DNA from: CBDDLJ01 sp965230635
Lineage (GTDB): Bacteria; Pseudomonadota; Gammaproteobacteria; UBA1113
Assembly: GCA_965230635.1 (NCBI GenBank)
Contig: CBDDLJ010000016.1
Span: 186,001 to 250,000 of the forward strand
Length of the DNA stretch: 64,000 nucleotides
Direction of reading: 5' to 3'
The notes beneath the pieces are model-generated. The model was not told the DNA's origin and ran no database searches. It saw only the letters and a program-made list of their open reading frames with translations. Position numbers and translations under genes: made by a program. Positions within the stretch are counted from its first letter, which is position 1, and each line of letters begins with the position of its first letter. This document shows, piece by piece, positions 63,847 to 64,000 of the stretch.

Positions 63847-63956
63847 GAGTTTGTCTAAAGCAACATGATTTTTGGTATATAATTTGCAAAACCTTATACA
63901 ATGTAGAGCTTAATTCAATTAGGTATCAGTGAATTGTTGATAAGGAGACTATTGAT

Positions 63957-64000
63957 ATGTATACATTTAAGACAAAACTGAAGCCGGCGCTGATTGCAGG
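63957..64000 (+). CDS. Start of a gene cut by the right edge
   Basis: ATG 63957 follows AAGGAG (63942-63947) with good spacing. Only 14 codons are visible (MYTFKTKLKPALIA), a basic start that could be the beginning of a signal peptide. The product cannot be named. Confidence 0.5.
   Translation, partial: MYTFKTKLKPALIA

Overview
The window is AT-rich DNA from a gammaproteobacterium. The gene set (pilMNOPQ-aroK, damX-hemE, a Pseudomonas-type inner-core LPS locus, hldE, an Mla/MCE lipid transporter, cca, hemL, aroB) together with many eukaryote-like proteins (TPR-helicase, ankyrin proteins, a NACHT protein with HEAT-like repeats, a cPLA2-like lipase) fits a host-associated member of the Legionellales/Coxiella-Rickettsiella-Berkiella side of the class. 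This is an inference from gene content; no rRNA or tRNA gene was seen in the window.

Layout. 1-2835 (minus): a partial TPR array fused to a superfamily-1 helicase, running off the left edge. 3156-11481: mrcA (minus) divergent from pilM-pilN-pilO-pilP-pilQ and then aroK. 11528-18762: an ankyrin-like gene (minus) in the place where aroB is usually found, damX-hemE (plus), and a large unknown all-alpha protein (minus). 19391-27293: a zinc-finger gene followed by the LPS core cluster waaC, a fused waaG-waaP, two WaaP-type kinase genes each broken by one base in a T run, a double kinase, and a carbamoyltransferase. 27358-30198: a cPLA2/patatin-like lipase and a lipid A acyltransferase-like gene lacking its catalytic acid. 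30711-36257: a 1848-residue ankyrin-NACHT-HEAT-repeat protein, the most striking gene here. 36991-43693: hldE with a degenerate adenylyltransferase half, an unknown charged protein, a wrecked VanX-type dipeptidase gene, and mlaE-mlaF-mlaD plus an auxiliary lipoprotein. 43768-47462: an MFS transporter, a frameshifted rsgA, and cca.

47505-53739 is a mobile and defence-like island. It holds an ISNCY-type element whose transposase carries a foreign C-terminal HTH module, a TumE/TumA-like toxin-antitoxin pair (toxin frameshifted), an intact IS3-family element with perfect 25-bp ends, a remnant of the ISNCY element, and a Schlafen/AlbA-type ATPase-regulator. 53982-61204 (minus) holds a membrane Fe-S/ferredoxin/flavin oxidoreductase with a cyclic-nucleotide-binding partner, then SDR, hemL, a TerC-like gene and aroB. 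61505-63208 is a DEAD-box helicase, followed by repeats and the start of another gene at the right edge.

A dispersed hairpin repeat of about 163 bp (MITE-like) occurs four times (29037, 39722, 49652, 63288) with two further end fragments. One copy sits inside the broken dipeptidase gene. Its two subfamilies have different but internally complementary ends. Several genes (two LPS kinases, rsgA, the tumE-like toxin) each need a single-base correction to read through. Either this genome is decaying or phase-varying in these genes, or the assembly has indel errors; raw reads would decide.
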